Source of the DNA: Ectobacillus funiculus
GTDB lineage: Bacteria; Bacillota; Bacilli; Bacillales; Bacillaceae_G
DNA length: 62,214 bases
Assembly: GCF_004138295.1 (NCBI RefSeq)
Contig: NZ_SCFM01000040.1
Span: forward strand, 1 to 62,214
Reading direction: 5' to 3'
A program made the translations under genes and the position numbers. Every line of letters starts with the position of its first letter. Position 1 is the stretch's first letter. The notes below the pieces were generated by a model that saw only the letters and a program-made list of their open reading frames with translations, made no database searches and was not told the origin of the DNA. Below are positions 55,772-62,214 of the stretch, piece by piece.

Positions 55772-56803
55772 TTATTTCTCGTAAGTGACACTTTCAGGCA
55801 ATGCCTTTTTCAAAGGTTCAACCGAAATTTTATCCTTTAGTTCAAACTTTTCCTTCAAGATCCCCTTTTGTTCCAACCATGATTTCATATCTTCTAAATG
55901 CTTACCATCCTCTTTTGTAAAACATAAAACGTAATTAGTACGATTAATATCCTTTACAACATCCTCTTTAGGCAACTTTAATTGTTTAAAAGCAATATCA
56001 GCTGTTTCTTTATGATGCGTGTTTACATATTCCACTCCTTCATTGATCGCTTTTAAAATGTCGCGAACAGTGTCAGGATTTTTTTCTACAAATGAACGCT
56101 GCATAATTAAATAACTATCCACTTGAACACCTGAATCGGAAACATCAGCAATTTCTTTAGCCCCTGCTATACTTTTGAATTTATCTGTTAATGCTCCACC
56201 AATCCAGACAGCATCAATATCCCCTTTTTGCATTCCGACAATTGCTTCATCAGGTGTACTATAAGGTACATATTTAATGTCATTTTCAGAAATATTGTTC
56301 TTTTCTAGATATTTATCCCACACATATTCATATACAGTTCCCTTCGCAACTCCTAAACGTTTTCCTTTTAAATCTTGAGGCCCATTAATATTTCCTTTAA
56401 CAAGCAGCTGTGTCTCCTTCGAGGTTTCTTTAGTTGCTCTCGTTAAAGTACTAACAATGGTCATGTCTCCCTTGCCAAGTGAATTTAACAAGGCGTAATC
56501 AGCTGCACTTCCTGTTTCTGTCCGATTGACTAGCAATGCGTTAATTGTGTCAATTCCATAAGCAAAGTTAGAAACATCTGCATCAATTCCATACTTTTCA
56601 AAATATCCATTTTCCTTGGCGGCACGGATTTGTAAAGAGCCTCCTGCAGCGGTGTCTAATCCCATTTTGACCTTAATCATTTTCTTGGACTTTCCTTCCT
56701 CAGCTCCTGAGCTTTCTGTGGCGGTATTAGAGCAAGCCGCTGCAAGAAGCAGGACAATGGATGAAACAATAAATAAGCAAATTCTTGAAAGTTTCCTGTT
56801 CAT
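55772..56803 (-). CDS. SsuA/TauA-like substrate-binding lipoprotein
   Basis: 343 aa. Signal with lipobox (IVLLLAAACSN, Cys near 24) and an NMT1/SsuA-type fold (KVKMGLDTAAGGSLQIRAAK; GIDTINALLVNRTETGSAAD; IDAVWIGGALTD). Binds the imported sulfate ester or sulfonate. The next gene's start is only 13 nt away. Confidence 0.92.
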   Translation of the reverse strand: MNRKLSRICLFIVSSIVLLLAAACSNTATESSGAEEGKSKKMIKVKMGLDTAAGGSLQIRAAKENGYFEKYGIDADVSNFAYGIDTINALLVNRTETGSAADYALLNSLGKGDMTIVSTLTRATKETSKETQLLVKGNINGPQDLKGKRLGVAKGTVYEYVWDKYLEKNNISENDIKYVPYSTPDEAIVGMQKGDIDAVWIGGALTDKFKSIAGAKEIADVSDSGVQVDSYLIMQRSFVEKNPDTVRDILKAINEGVEYVNTHHKETADIAFKQLKLPKEDVVKDINRTNYVLCFTKEDGKHLEDMKSWLEQKGILKEKFELKDKISVEPLKKALPESVTYEK

Positions 56804-56833
56804 AGTAAAATTCTCCCTTTTTTTATCAATCTA

Positions 56834-57808
56834 TTAATTTATTTCTCTGTCTGTTATGTCTGCTGCACAACGAAAGCCCATATGCCCTGTTGAGCTATCT
56901 GGCGTGTTGGATGTTCTTGCTGCAACACGGTACCGATTACAGTAGGAATCATGGCACATGTAGGATCCTCCTCGGATTACTCTGCTTTCTCCTTGTAATG
57001 GGCCTTTTGGATTGTCTTTTGCATCATACAAATGGTAATCGGGACTAAACCAATCAGCACACCATTCCCATACGTTTCCCGACACATTGTATAACCCATA
57101 GCCGTTTGGAGGGAAGGATTTAGCGGGTGCTGTCCCCTTATACCCATCTGCTGCAGTATTAACATTTGGGAATTCTCCCTGCCAGATATTGCAGTAGTGC
57201 TCACCATTAGGAAGCAGTTGATCTCCCCAAGGATAACATTTTTGAAAAAGACCTCCTCTAGCTGCATATTCCCATTCTGCCTCTGTCGGTAATCGCTTTC
57301 CCGCCCAAGAACAGTATGCATTCGCATCGTTCCACGATACATGCACAACCGGATGATCTAGACGTGACAGAATGTTAGAATCCGGTCCTTCTGGATGCTT
57401 CCAGCAGGACCCTCTAACCATCCACCACCAAGGAGTGCCTTGCACAACACTGCTAACTTGGTTGGCTGTTTGTTCAGAGACAAATTGATAAAATACAAAG
57501 GACCAGCCATATTGTTCAGCTTCCGTTATGTATCCAGTATCGGTCACAAACTCTAGAAACTGCGAATTTGTTACCGTACACGCATCAATAAGGAATGAAT
57601 CAACTGTCACACTTCGAATTGGTCCTTCCCCGTCAAGAGGAAAGCCTTCTCTGCTATCGGTTCCCATTAAAAATGTTCCGCCCGGAATTAGAATCATTTC
57701 CTCTACTAAAGCGCTACTTTTTCTAGGTATTGACTGCAGCAATTGTATATTTTTCTTTCTTGTTTCCGTTTTTATAGAACAACATGATGATGGTTGTATT
57801 TCTTTCAT
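56834..57808 (-). CDS. Formylglycine-generating enzyme (sulfatase-modifying)
   Basis: A 324-aa FGE-sulfatase domain protein that oxidises the sulfatase Cys to formylglycine. Marks: ILIPGGTFLMGTDSREGFP, the conserved HPVVHVSWNDANAYCSWAGK, RLPTEAEWEYAARGG, and the copper-binding redox Cys pair in GGSYMCHDSYCNRYRVAAR (near 285-290). The N-terminus holds CC (SSCCSIK), of no known role. A dedicated enzyme in the same operon as its sulfatase target. Start overlaps the marR stop by 4 nt. Confidence 0.94.
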   Translation of the reverse strand: MKEIQPSSCCSIKTETRKKNIQLLQSIPRKSSALVEEMILIPGGTFLMGTDSREGFPLDGEGPIRSVTVDSFLIDACTVTNSQFLEFVTDTGYITEAEQYGWSFVFYQFVSEQTANQVSSVVQGTPWWWMVRGSCWKHPEGPDSNILSRLDHPVVHVSWNDANAYCSWAGKRLPTEAEWEYAARGGLFQKCYPWGDQLLPNGEHYCNIWQGEFPNVNTAADGYKGTAPAKSFPPNGYGLYNVSGNVWEWCADWFSPDYHLYDAKDNPKGPLQGESRVIRGGSYMCHDSYCNRYRVAARTSNTPDSSTGHMGFRCAADITDREIN

Positions 57809-58296
57809 GAAGCTCCTCCTTTCTGTTGTTTCTCTGCAACCAATTCCAAGATAGCTTTGGACATATGGGGAAGGTTGCCAAGAATTTTTCTGTAAAAAAT
57901 AAGTTGGGTTTGGAGTTCCTCCTCATTAAAACCCTGAAATAACGCCTCCTGAAATCTTCCGCTTACTTCCTCATATCTCATCAAAAGCTCCAAGCCTTCA
58001 CTCGTAATTTCTAAGTTTACTACTCTCCTATCATCTTTTTCTCGTTTTCTAATGGCATAACCGCCTTTTACGAGCCTGTCGCAAAAGGCTGTGATGGCAC
58101 CAGAGGTGAAATCTAATTCTTTCCCTAAATCTCCGACTTTTTTTGGTCCCTCTAACTTAAGCTTGTCAAGTATCATAAATTGAGGCAGGGTCACACTGCC
58201 TTCAATCAAAATTTTGTCCCGCTCTACTATAAACTTACGCACCATTTTTCGATACGCTTCACTCAATTCTTTTAACAATTCTTCCTTGCCTTCCAT
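57805..58296 (-). CDS. MarR family regulator
   Basis: A 163-aa winged-helix regulator: PQFMILDKLKLEGPKKVGDL, then GKELDFTSGAITAFCDRLVK, GGYAIRKREKDDRRVVNLEI (residues 38-100). First gene of the sulfatase operon, so likely an autoregulator responding to an aryl substrate or to sulfur supply. A leader terminator lies between its promoter and the gene. Start ATG 58296 after GGGGGATGATGA. Confidence 0.92.
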   Translation of the reverse strand: MEGKEELLKELSEAYRKMVRKFIVERDKILIEGSVTLPQFMILDKLKLEGPKKVGDLGKELDFTSGAITAFCDRLVKGGYAIRKREKDDRRVVNLEITSEGLELLMRYEEVSGRFQEALFQGFNEEELQTQLIFYRKILGNLPHMSKAILELVAEKQQKGGAS

Positions 58297-58315
58297 TCAT
58301 CATCCCCCTAAGAAA

Positions 58316-58382
58316 ATACAAAAGGCCTCTAAAAGACTTTATATACAAGTCTTTTAGAGGCCTTCGGTTGTCCAATCGGCTC
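58316..58382 (-). promoter_or_regulatory. Sulfur-island leader motif, copy c (before marR operon)
   Basis: On the minus strand GCCGA, mini-hairpin TTGGacaaCCGA (one G-U pair), then a terminator stem AAGGCCTCTAAAAGACTT with its complement and TTTTGTATTTT. The marR gene begins about 20 nt further. Confidence 0.7.
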
Positions 58383-58448
58383 ATTTATAATTTTAAAATT
58401 TCACTTCATTTTTTAATATCTTGCTGTTCATTATCTTTCTGTAAAGAT

Positions 58449-58477
58449 ATCATAAACCAATTAAACCCATTAGTCAA
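58449..58477 (-). promoter_or_regulatory. Sulfatase operon promoter
   Basis: TTGACT (58472-58477), 17-bp spacer, TATGAT (58449-58454) on the minus strand, about 65 nt before the leader hairpins. Confidence 0.7.
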
Positions 58478-58534
58478 GTTGGTTTTATGGAAATAAATGA
58501 TTGAAAATGGGTTCTGGTGATACAATAGCAGTCA

Positions 58535-58606
58535 AGGTATTCCTAAAATTTCTCGCTACGTCGAGTTGACCTCCGGCTAAAAATTTATCCTTTCTTACAG
58601 TGCAAA
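58535..58606 (+). repeat. Dispersed repeat A, right half only (copy 6)
   Basis: GTATTCCTAAAATTTCTCGC to TTTCTTACAGTGCAAAAAGG. Its A-run end merges with the U-tract of the terminator at 58608-58640. Confidence 0.8.
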
Positions 58607-58662
58607 AAGGCCCTTTATTGTTATCTATTAACAATAAAGGGCCTCTAGTTTTCTAGTCAGCA
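58603..58662 (-). promoter_or_regulatory. Sulfur-island leader motif, copy d (orphan)
   Basis: On the minus strand GCTGA, mini-hairpin CTAGaaaaCTAG, then AGGCCCTTTATTGTTA with its complement and TTTTTG. Repeat A and then the promoter of copy c follow, so no gene belongs directly to it; perhaps its gene was lost. Confidence 0.65.
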
Positions 58663-58701
58663 ACTTTTAATTATATTTAATATATATGTTTACTGCGTTT
58701 T

Positions 58702-58730
58702 AATTTATCATTATACCGTATTTATGTCAA
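58702..58730 (-). promoter_or_regulatory. Promoter of orphan leader d
   Basis: TTGACA (58725-58730) and TAAATT (58702-58707) with a 17-bp spacer; a TATAAT also occurs slightly upstream with short spacing. Confidence 0.45.
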
Positions 58731-58786
58731 TTGTTTTTAAATAATCATTAAGACTTTAAAAACCCTAGCACACCCTTTTTATTTTT

Positions 58787-58890
58787 CAATTAAGAATAAT
58801 AGATTTATCATTTTTAACCCAGAAGCCTTCTTTCTCAAGTGCGTGAAGGACAAAGCCTAGAAACAGGGAGGCTGCTAAAAAAGTCCCTGC
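58787..58890 (-). pseudogene. SsuC-like permease C-terminal remnant
   Basis: The frame AGTFLAASLFLGFVLHALEK, then EGFWVKNDKSIILN and a stop matches the extreme C-terminus of sulfonate-type ABC permeases. Everything before is missing. It belongs to a second, decayed importer operon. Confidence 0.5.
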
Positions 58891-58932
58891 TTTGAGCAAA
58901 TAAAGAAGTCTTCATCAATATACAGAAAAGAA

Positions 58933-58975
58933 GAAGCTATTCATCTACATGTAGTAGTTGTCTAGCTTCTTTTCT
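58933..58975. terminator. Hairpin between permease remnant and iscB element
   Basis: AAGAAGCTA and TAGCTTCTT stem with A/T runs on both sides. Confidence 0.55.
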
Positions 58976-59040
58976 TCGTTAAATGGACTTTTTCAGTGCC
59001 CTCAAAATAGGTGGGGGATGAATATTCGGCAGGCGTAAGC

Positions 59041-60378
59041 CTACAAGATTGCAAATTGCCAGTTAGCATTGTGGCATAGCAGTTCTAAGCTGCTTAAGTT
59101 CACTTGTTTATACGATTTACCTGGAACTGTAACATAATCACCTTGTATGTTTTTTACATAACAACATTGTCCACTGAAGCCACTAATCCAGCCGACTTGC
59201 CCAAATACACGTACTTTATCATTCAACTGCCATGTCCCCACTGCTTTTGTGTTTTTTTCATTTCTTTTAGCTAATGTATTTTTTTCTTTTCTCCCCTTTC
59301 GTGCAGTTGCTTCATGTAAAGAACGTTTTTTCTTTCTAAATTGCTTAATAAACAGCACGTTTGCTGGATTTTCTTTAATAGCAGTTATACCTGTGGACGC
59401 AATTGCATCATTAGAATGTGTTTTTTCAAGCTCAAGTATTTTTCGTCTTGGTGTTGTCATACTTCCATATGTAATGTGAGCTTCAGGATACTTTTCAAAC
59501 ACTCTTCTACGAAAAATATTCATGAATGGGCCTTCTTTATAACGTTTGGTTTTTTTTTTCTCTATCATCCACTTCCAAAAAATGTTGTCTTCTTGATGAT
59601 TTTCATACGTATGGCAACTCGTGCAAACTGTAACGAGGTTGCATGCGGCATTGCTTCCCCCATGACTTTTATAAATAATATGATGGGTTTGTAAAATCCC
59701 ACCTTTTTTCTTGCAGACCTGACAGGTGTAATAATCTCTTGCAAGAACAAAGTACCTTACATCGTGATACCCAAAGGTGTCCCCTTCTTGATACTCCCTA
59801 CCTTGGATATTTGGACTCCTCATCTTCTGAACATCAAATTTTCCTACTTCTATATGAATATTGCATGTTGGGAGTAAGGAATACAATGTATCGATCCAAT
59901 AAAAGGTATTCTGTATTCTGCTTTGAATAGAAGGTGGAAGCCAACCATTTGGCCGCTTAGAAGTAAAGGATACAGATACCTTGTGATACATTCCTCTCTT
60001 TGTTCTTTTTCCTTCTACATAAACTCGTTTCGTTTTATGCTTAAATTTTGACCTTCTATATCGAGTCTTACGATTTCTTCTGCCTCGTCTGTAGGTTTTC
60101 TTTGTTTCTAGATTACCTTTTACATCCTGACGTAATTCTAATTCTGCCTTACCAAATACTTTTTCATTAGATGTAATAGCAATTCCAACACATTTTGCAC
60201 CTAAAGCTATTCCTAACCTTGTTTCTTGCGTTGCTTCTCCTGTTGCATACAGAAGCTGAATCGTAAACGGATTATGACGAACAATCGTTGCTTTCTGTTC
60301 TTTCAATAGAATTCTCGCTTTACGCGGAGAACAGGGCATCAGCATCTCTCCACGTAAATTCATGACGAATACTCGCAA
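59041..60378 (-). CDS. iscB: IscB RNA-guided nuclease with altered RuvC-I site
   Basis: 445 aa, the ancestor-type relative of Cas9. Order: PLMP-like domain (MLMPCSPRKARILLKEQKA, residues 11-29), RuvC-I (LGIALGAKCVGIAITS, near 55-70), Arg-rich bridge helix (TYRRGRRNRKTRYRRSKFKH, near 93-112), RuvC-II (IHIEVGKFDVQKMRSP, near 175), HNH (LQTHHIIYKSHGGSNAACNL, then CTSCH, near 228-255), RuvC-III (HSNDAIASTGI, near 320) and a C-terminal target-recognition domain. In IscB the RuvC-I motif is LGIDxG; here the codon is GCT (Ala), so RuvC should be inactive while HNH looks intact. Start ATG 60378 follows GGAGGAACGAAACTTGCGAGT loosely. Confidence 0.92.
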   Translation of the reverse strand: MRVFVMNLRGEMLMPCSPRKARILLKEQKATIVRHNPFTIQLLYATGEATQETRLGIALGAKCVGIAITSNEKVFGKAELELRQDVKGNLETKKTYRRGRRNRKTRYRRSKFKHKTKRVYVEGKRTKRGMYHKVSVSFTSKRPNGWLPPSIQSRIQNTFYWIDTLYSLLPTCNIHIEVGKFDVQKMRSPNIQGREYQEGDTFGYHDVRYFVLARDYYTCQVCKKKGGILQTHHIIYKSHGGSNAACNLVTVCTSCHTYENHQEDNIFWKWMIEKKKTKRYKEGPFMNIFRRRVFEKYPEAHITYGSMTTPRRKILELEKTHSNDAIASTGITAIKENPANVLFIKQFRKKKRSLHEATARKGRKEKNTLAKRNEKNTKAVGTWQLNDKVRVFGQVGWISGFSGQCCYVKNIQGDYVTVPGKSYKQVNLSSLELLCHNANWQFAIL

Positions 60379-60626
60379 GTTTCGTTCCTCCTTAGAGTTT
60401 GTTTCCCTTCGTCAATGTTGAATGAGCTTCTTGCACCAGGTTGACCGTTCCTACCTCTCAGAACTGTTACAGGGCCTGAACAACAGATGTGCTAGGGAAT
60501 CACACAAGGCTGTGTTGACTCATCCAACGTAGTCACTCGCTATGGCTTACCATATACCGGAGACTGAGACTAGACAACCAGGCTTTTTCAAGCCCCCGCT
60601 TTAAGAATAAGCAGTAGGTAGTTGAC
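60379..60626 (-). ncRNA. IscB omega RNA
   Basis: The region between the element boundary and iscB, 248 nt, with several stems (the end hairpin; TAAGCCATAG/CTATGG; AACACAGCCTTGTGTGATTC; CCTGTAACAGTTCTGAGAGG). In IscB systems this scaffold is transcribed with a guide from the flank at its 5' end. By that rule the guide would be the reverse complement of about 60627-60642, in the interrupted gene. Confidence 0.75.
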
Positions 60627-60792
60627 AGAAACGTACACTTCATAAATCCTGTCCCTCTGTCTAATAGCTCGGCATCTGCATTAACATTCATTCTAGGAAA
60701 ACCGAACTCTTTTCCATCCTTCTTTCATGAACCACTCTTCCGTAAATTAATACTTGTTTGTTTATGGCTCGAATAGCTTTGGCTTGCTGCAT
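60627..60792 (-). pseudogene. Short interrupted gene in the decayed sulfur operon
   Basis: From ATG 60792 (AAAGGATGGGGGAT upstream): MQQAKAIRAINKQVLIYGRV, VHERRMEKSSVFLE, stop. The adjacent frame continues RMNVNADAELLDRGTGFMKC up to the iscB element boundary at 60626. So a frameshift and an insertion both broke it. It has a good promoter and leader copy b. I do not recognise the family. Confidence 0.5.
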
Positions 60793-60847
60793 ATCCCCCA
60801 TCCTTTCTATGAAATTAAGGATTTTCTTGCATGTAAAGCCTTATAAC

Positions 60848-60914
60848 TAAAAGAGGCTCTCGGTTCAAGGGAAATTGCACCTTGAATTGAGAGCCTCTAG
60901 TGATCTAGTCGGCA
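60848..60914 (-). promoter_or_regulatory. Sulfur-island leader motif, copy b
   Basis: On the minus strand GCCGA, mini-hairpin CTAGatcaCTAG, then AGAGGCTCTCAATTCAAGG with its complement and TTTTAG. The terminator stem is nearly the same as in copy a, while loops and flanks differ. Confidence 0.7.
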
Positions 60915-60996
60915 TATTCAAACCTTTTAAAATAGAGTAAAATTTTTACCAATGGGGCCTTACCGTCCCTGAATATGAGGTAAATCTTTAAAGACT

Positions 60997-61026
60997 ATAT
61001 TAATTATAATTAAACATATATGTCAA
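60997..61026 (-). promoter_or_regulatory. Promoter of leader b
   Basis: TTGACA (61021-61026), 18-bp spacer, TAATAT (60997-61002), preceded by CATAC as in the metY promoter. Confidence 0.6.
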
Positions 61027-61075
61027 GTATGAATTAAGATTTTTTTGAAAATTAACCGAGCCATTTATGTAATCA

Positions 61076-61219
61076 AGCAATATTGCTGATGGCATATTTC
61101 GTTTTTTGATTGTTCTTATGGGCATGGTTGCTTTTGTGTCTGTTATGCTTCAACATGACAGGAACGAAATAGAAACTAACAATCTTTTAGAAAAGGGAGT
61201 TTATCCCGCATCACATTAA
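61076..61219 (+). pseudogene. C-terminal fragment of a membrane protein
   Basis: SNIADGIFRFLIVLMGMVAF, VSVMLQHDRNEIETNNLLEK, then GVYPASH and a stop. One membrane helix and a charged tail are left, with no start signals. Family not recognised. Confidence 0.35.
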
Positions 61220-61261
61220 TGGGCAATCAGGCTCCACTTCAAAACTAAGCTTAATCGAAAA

Positions 61262-61300
61262 AGTTTAGGCAGGCCATGTTACTATTCTGCCTTTCTTAAA
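61262..61300. terminator. Terminator near the binding-protein remnant
   Basis: AGGCAG and CTGCCT stem with TTCTTAAAA after on the plus strand and TAAACTTTTT after on the minus strand. Confidence 0.45.
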
Positions 61301-61386
61301 ATATGCTGCACAATTTCTTTATAAATAAGGACAATTTGCTGTCACTTCTCATACATAGCTGGAACTACATCCTTATGCTCAGAATT

Positions 61387-61763
61387 CTAATACAGAAAAT
61401 CTGTTGACCAATCCCCCTGTACTATGGGCTGCTGAAGTAACGGTAGATTCAATTCGTCAATGGCCGACTGTAAATATTCGCTTCTTACTAAAAAAGGACT
61501 AACGTCATCCATGCACGTCATTGTACTCGAACTAATTTTTTTTAATGTTTCTAAATCACGACTATATATAGTAGAATCCCAATATACTTTGGAAATCACT
61601 TGCATAACAACTTTAAAAGGTATTTTTGTACATATTGATAATATCCGAGCTGCTTTTTCTGGGTTATTTCGGATCAGCTGATGTGTACGTATATGAGCTT
61701 TCAAGTATGAGATTGTCACTCCCTCGTGATTACGTAACCAGCTATTTTCAGATACAATTCCAG
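61387..61763 (-). pseudogene. SsuA-like binding protein, C-terminal part cut by a TnpB element
   Basis: The frame PGIVSENSWLRNHEGVTISY, LKAHIRTHQLIRNNPEKAAR then ILSICTKIPFKVVMQVISKV is the last third of an SsuA/NrtA-type sulfonate-binding protein. The N-terminal two thirds are replaced by the right end of the IS605-type element at 61764. The apparent Met start lies in transposon sequence. Confidence 0.75.
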
Positions 61764-61926
61764 GTGAACTACCCGCCACTTATCCGCTGCGCGTCTTGAA
61801 GTGGGGGCTTCGAAAGACAAACAACATCTTTCTCTTTTATTACTACTTCACTCACAAACCTAACGGTTCATATCCATAGTCTTGAATTCGCGGCGTCCCT
61901 ACCGCTATTTGGAAAACTGATACAAA
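61764..61926 (-). ncRNA. TnpB omega RNA (3' end of element)
   Basis: In TnpB systems the guide RNA scaffold is the 3' end of the tnpB transcript and stops at the element's right end; the guide is the flanking sequence. Here the scaffold would cover the region from the tnpB stop to 61764, and the guide would be the reverse complement of about 61748-61763, inside the SsuA-like remnant. Confidence 0.6.
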
Positions 61927-62214
61927 TTATGCAGACAACACTCTCATTTCCTTCAAAACGTGAGTACCGTATTGCTTGAGGTTAAGTGCTGCATTATAAT
62001 CTCTATCCGTTTTTGTACCACATTCGGTACATCGGTATATCCTTTCGGATAATGGAAGTTTATCTTTCTTATGTCCACAACAATTACAGATTTTACTAGA
62101 TGCGAAATATTTATCAGCAACAATATAATATTTTCCTTTTCTTTCACATTTGTATTTTAGCATCGTACGGAACAGCCCAAATCCGTTGTCATGTAACTTT
62201 TTCCCTAAACGTAA
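61927..62214 (-). CDS. tnpB: TnpB RNA-guided nuclease, C-terminal part
   Basis: The last 95 residues are visible and the frame is open to the window edge (LRLGKKLHDNGFGLFRT precedes the internal Met). The zinc finger is CNCCG...CTECG, and the RuvC-III Asp lies in TDRDYNAALNL. The C-terminus is intact and close to the right end. Mobility would depend on a TnpA not seen here. Confidence 0.88.
   Translation of the reverse strand, partial: LRLGKKLHDNGFGLFRTMLKYKCERKGKYYIVADKYFASSKICNCCGHKKDKLPLSERIYRCTECGTKTDRDYNAALNLKQYGTHVLKEMRVLSA

Larger units (their letters stand above)
58998..60626 (-). mobile_element. IscB-carrying IS200/IS605-type element
   Basis: The 5' boundary (minus strand) is GTCAACTACC at 60626 followed by a hairpin (CTGCTTATTC / AAAGCGGGGG type). 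The 3' side has GTAGGCTTACGCCTGC and CATCCCCCACCTA near 59000-59040. It contains iscB and its omega RNA but no tnpA. It interrupts a short gene (60627-60792). The 3' boundary is approximate. Confidence 0.75.
61764..62214 (-). mobile_element. TnpB-carrying IS605-family element (continues outside window)
   Basis: The right end on the minus strand has GAAGCCCCCACTTCAAGACG, CGCAGCGGATAAGTGGCGGG and TAGTTCAC, ending at 61764 against the SsuA-like remnant. tnpB occupies the rest and runs off the window. Confidence 0.8.

Overview
The window comes from a low-GC Firmicute, most likely Bacillaceae: strong AGGAGG ribosome sites, A+T-rich spacers, U-tract terminators, and genes of Bacillus type (KimA with a c-di-AMP riboswitch, a YkoG/YkoH/YkoI-like set, a processed acidic surface protein with a class D sortase, a GltC-like regulator). 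Many genes are broken, and small mobile elements and dispersed repeats are frequent, so this looks like an accessory, rearranging part of a chromosome.

Layout. 0-2.3 kb: end of a Gfo/Idh/MocA dehydrogenase, a divergent AraC regulator, and an ORF-less IscB/HEARO-type element. 2.3-8.8 kb: a three-subunit molybdenum hydroxylase operon, an antiporter remnant, and a GltC-like LysR gene divergent from gdhA. 8.8-14.4 kb: an MFS remnant, a GC-richer helD, a DUF3189 gene and a membrane protein. 14.7-24.4 kb: a class II lanthipeptide locus. It has two intact precursor genes and one broken one, lanM, lanT (C39 peptidase-ABC exporter), a thioredoxin-like protein and a VKOR-family protein, with a divergent histidine kinase/response regulator pair. 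24.4-35.4 kb: HU, IS3 and TnpB remnants, an unknown 41-aa protein gene, a His/Cys repeat protein, an FUSC-family exporter, kimA with its riboswitch, and the sortase pair. 35.5-44.5 kb: YkoGHI-like genes, carbonic anhydrase with a SulP transporter, a second copy of the 41-aa gene, an EamA transporter, adaA and a DHFR-like gene. 45-62.2 kb: a sulfur-scavenging island on the minus strand. It holds metY, a MetNIQ-type importer with two lipoproteins, an FMN-dependent sulfur-compound monooxygenase, and an operon of MarR regulator, formylglycine-generating enzyme, SsuABC-like importer and arylsulfatase. It ends in a decayed sulfonate operon split by an IscB element and a TnpB element.

The most interesting points are four. 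(1) In the lanthipeptide cores the residue that forms the first thioether ring in actagardine-like peptides is Cys instead of Ser, and the same operon carries a disulfide-forming pair (VKOR plus thioredoxin-like protein). (2) Five sulfur-island leaders share a small hairpin whose stem changes by compensation, set directly before a strong terminator. (3) The IscB protein has Ala at the RuvC-I Asp position, so it is predicted to cut only with HNH. (4) An approximately 145-bp repeat family sits directly after terminators, and a paralogous pair of 41-aa genes is kept with conserved flanks.
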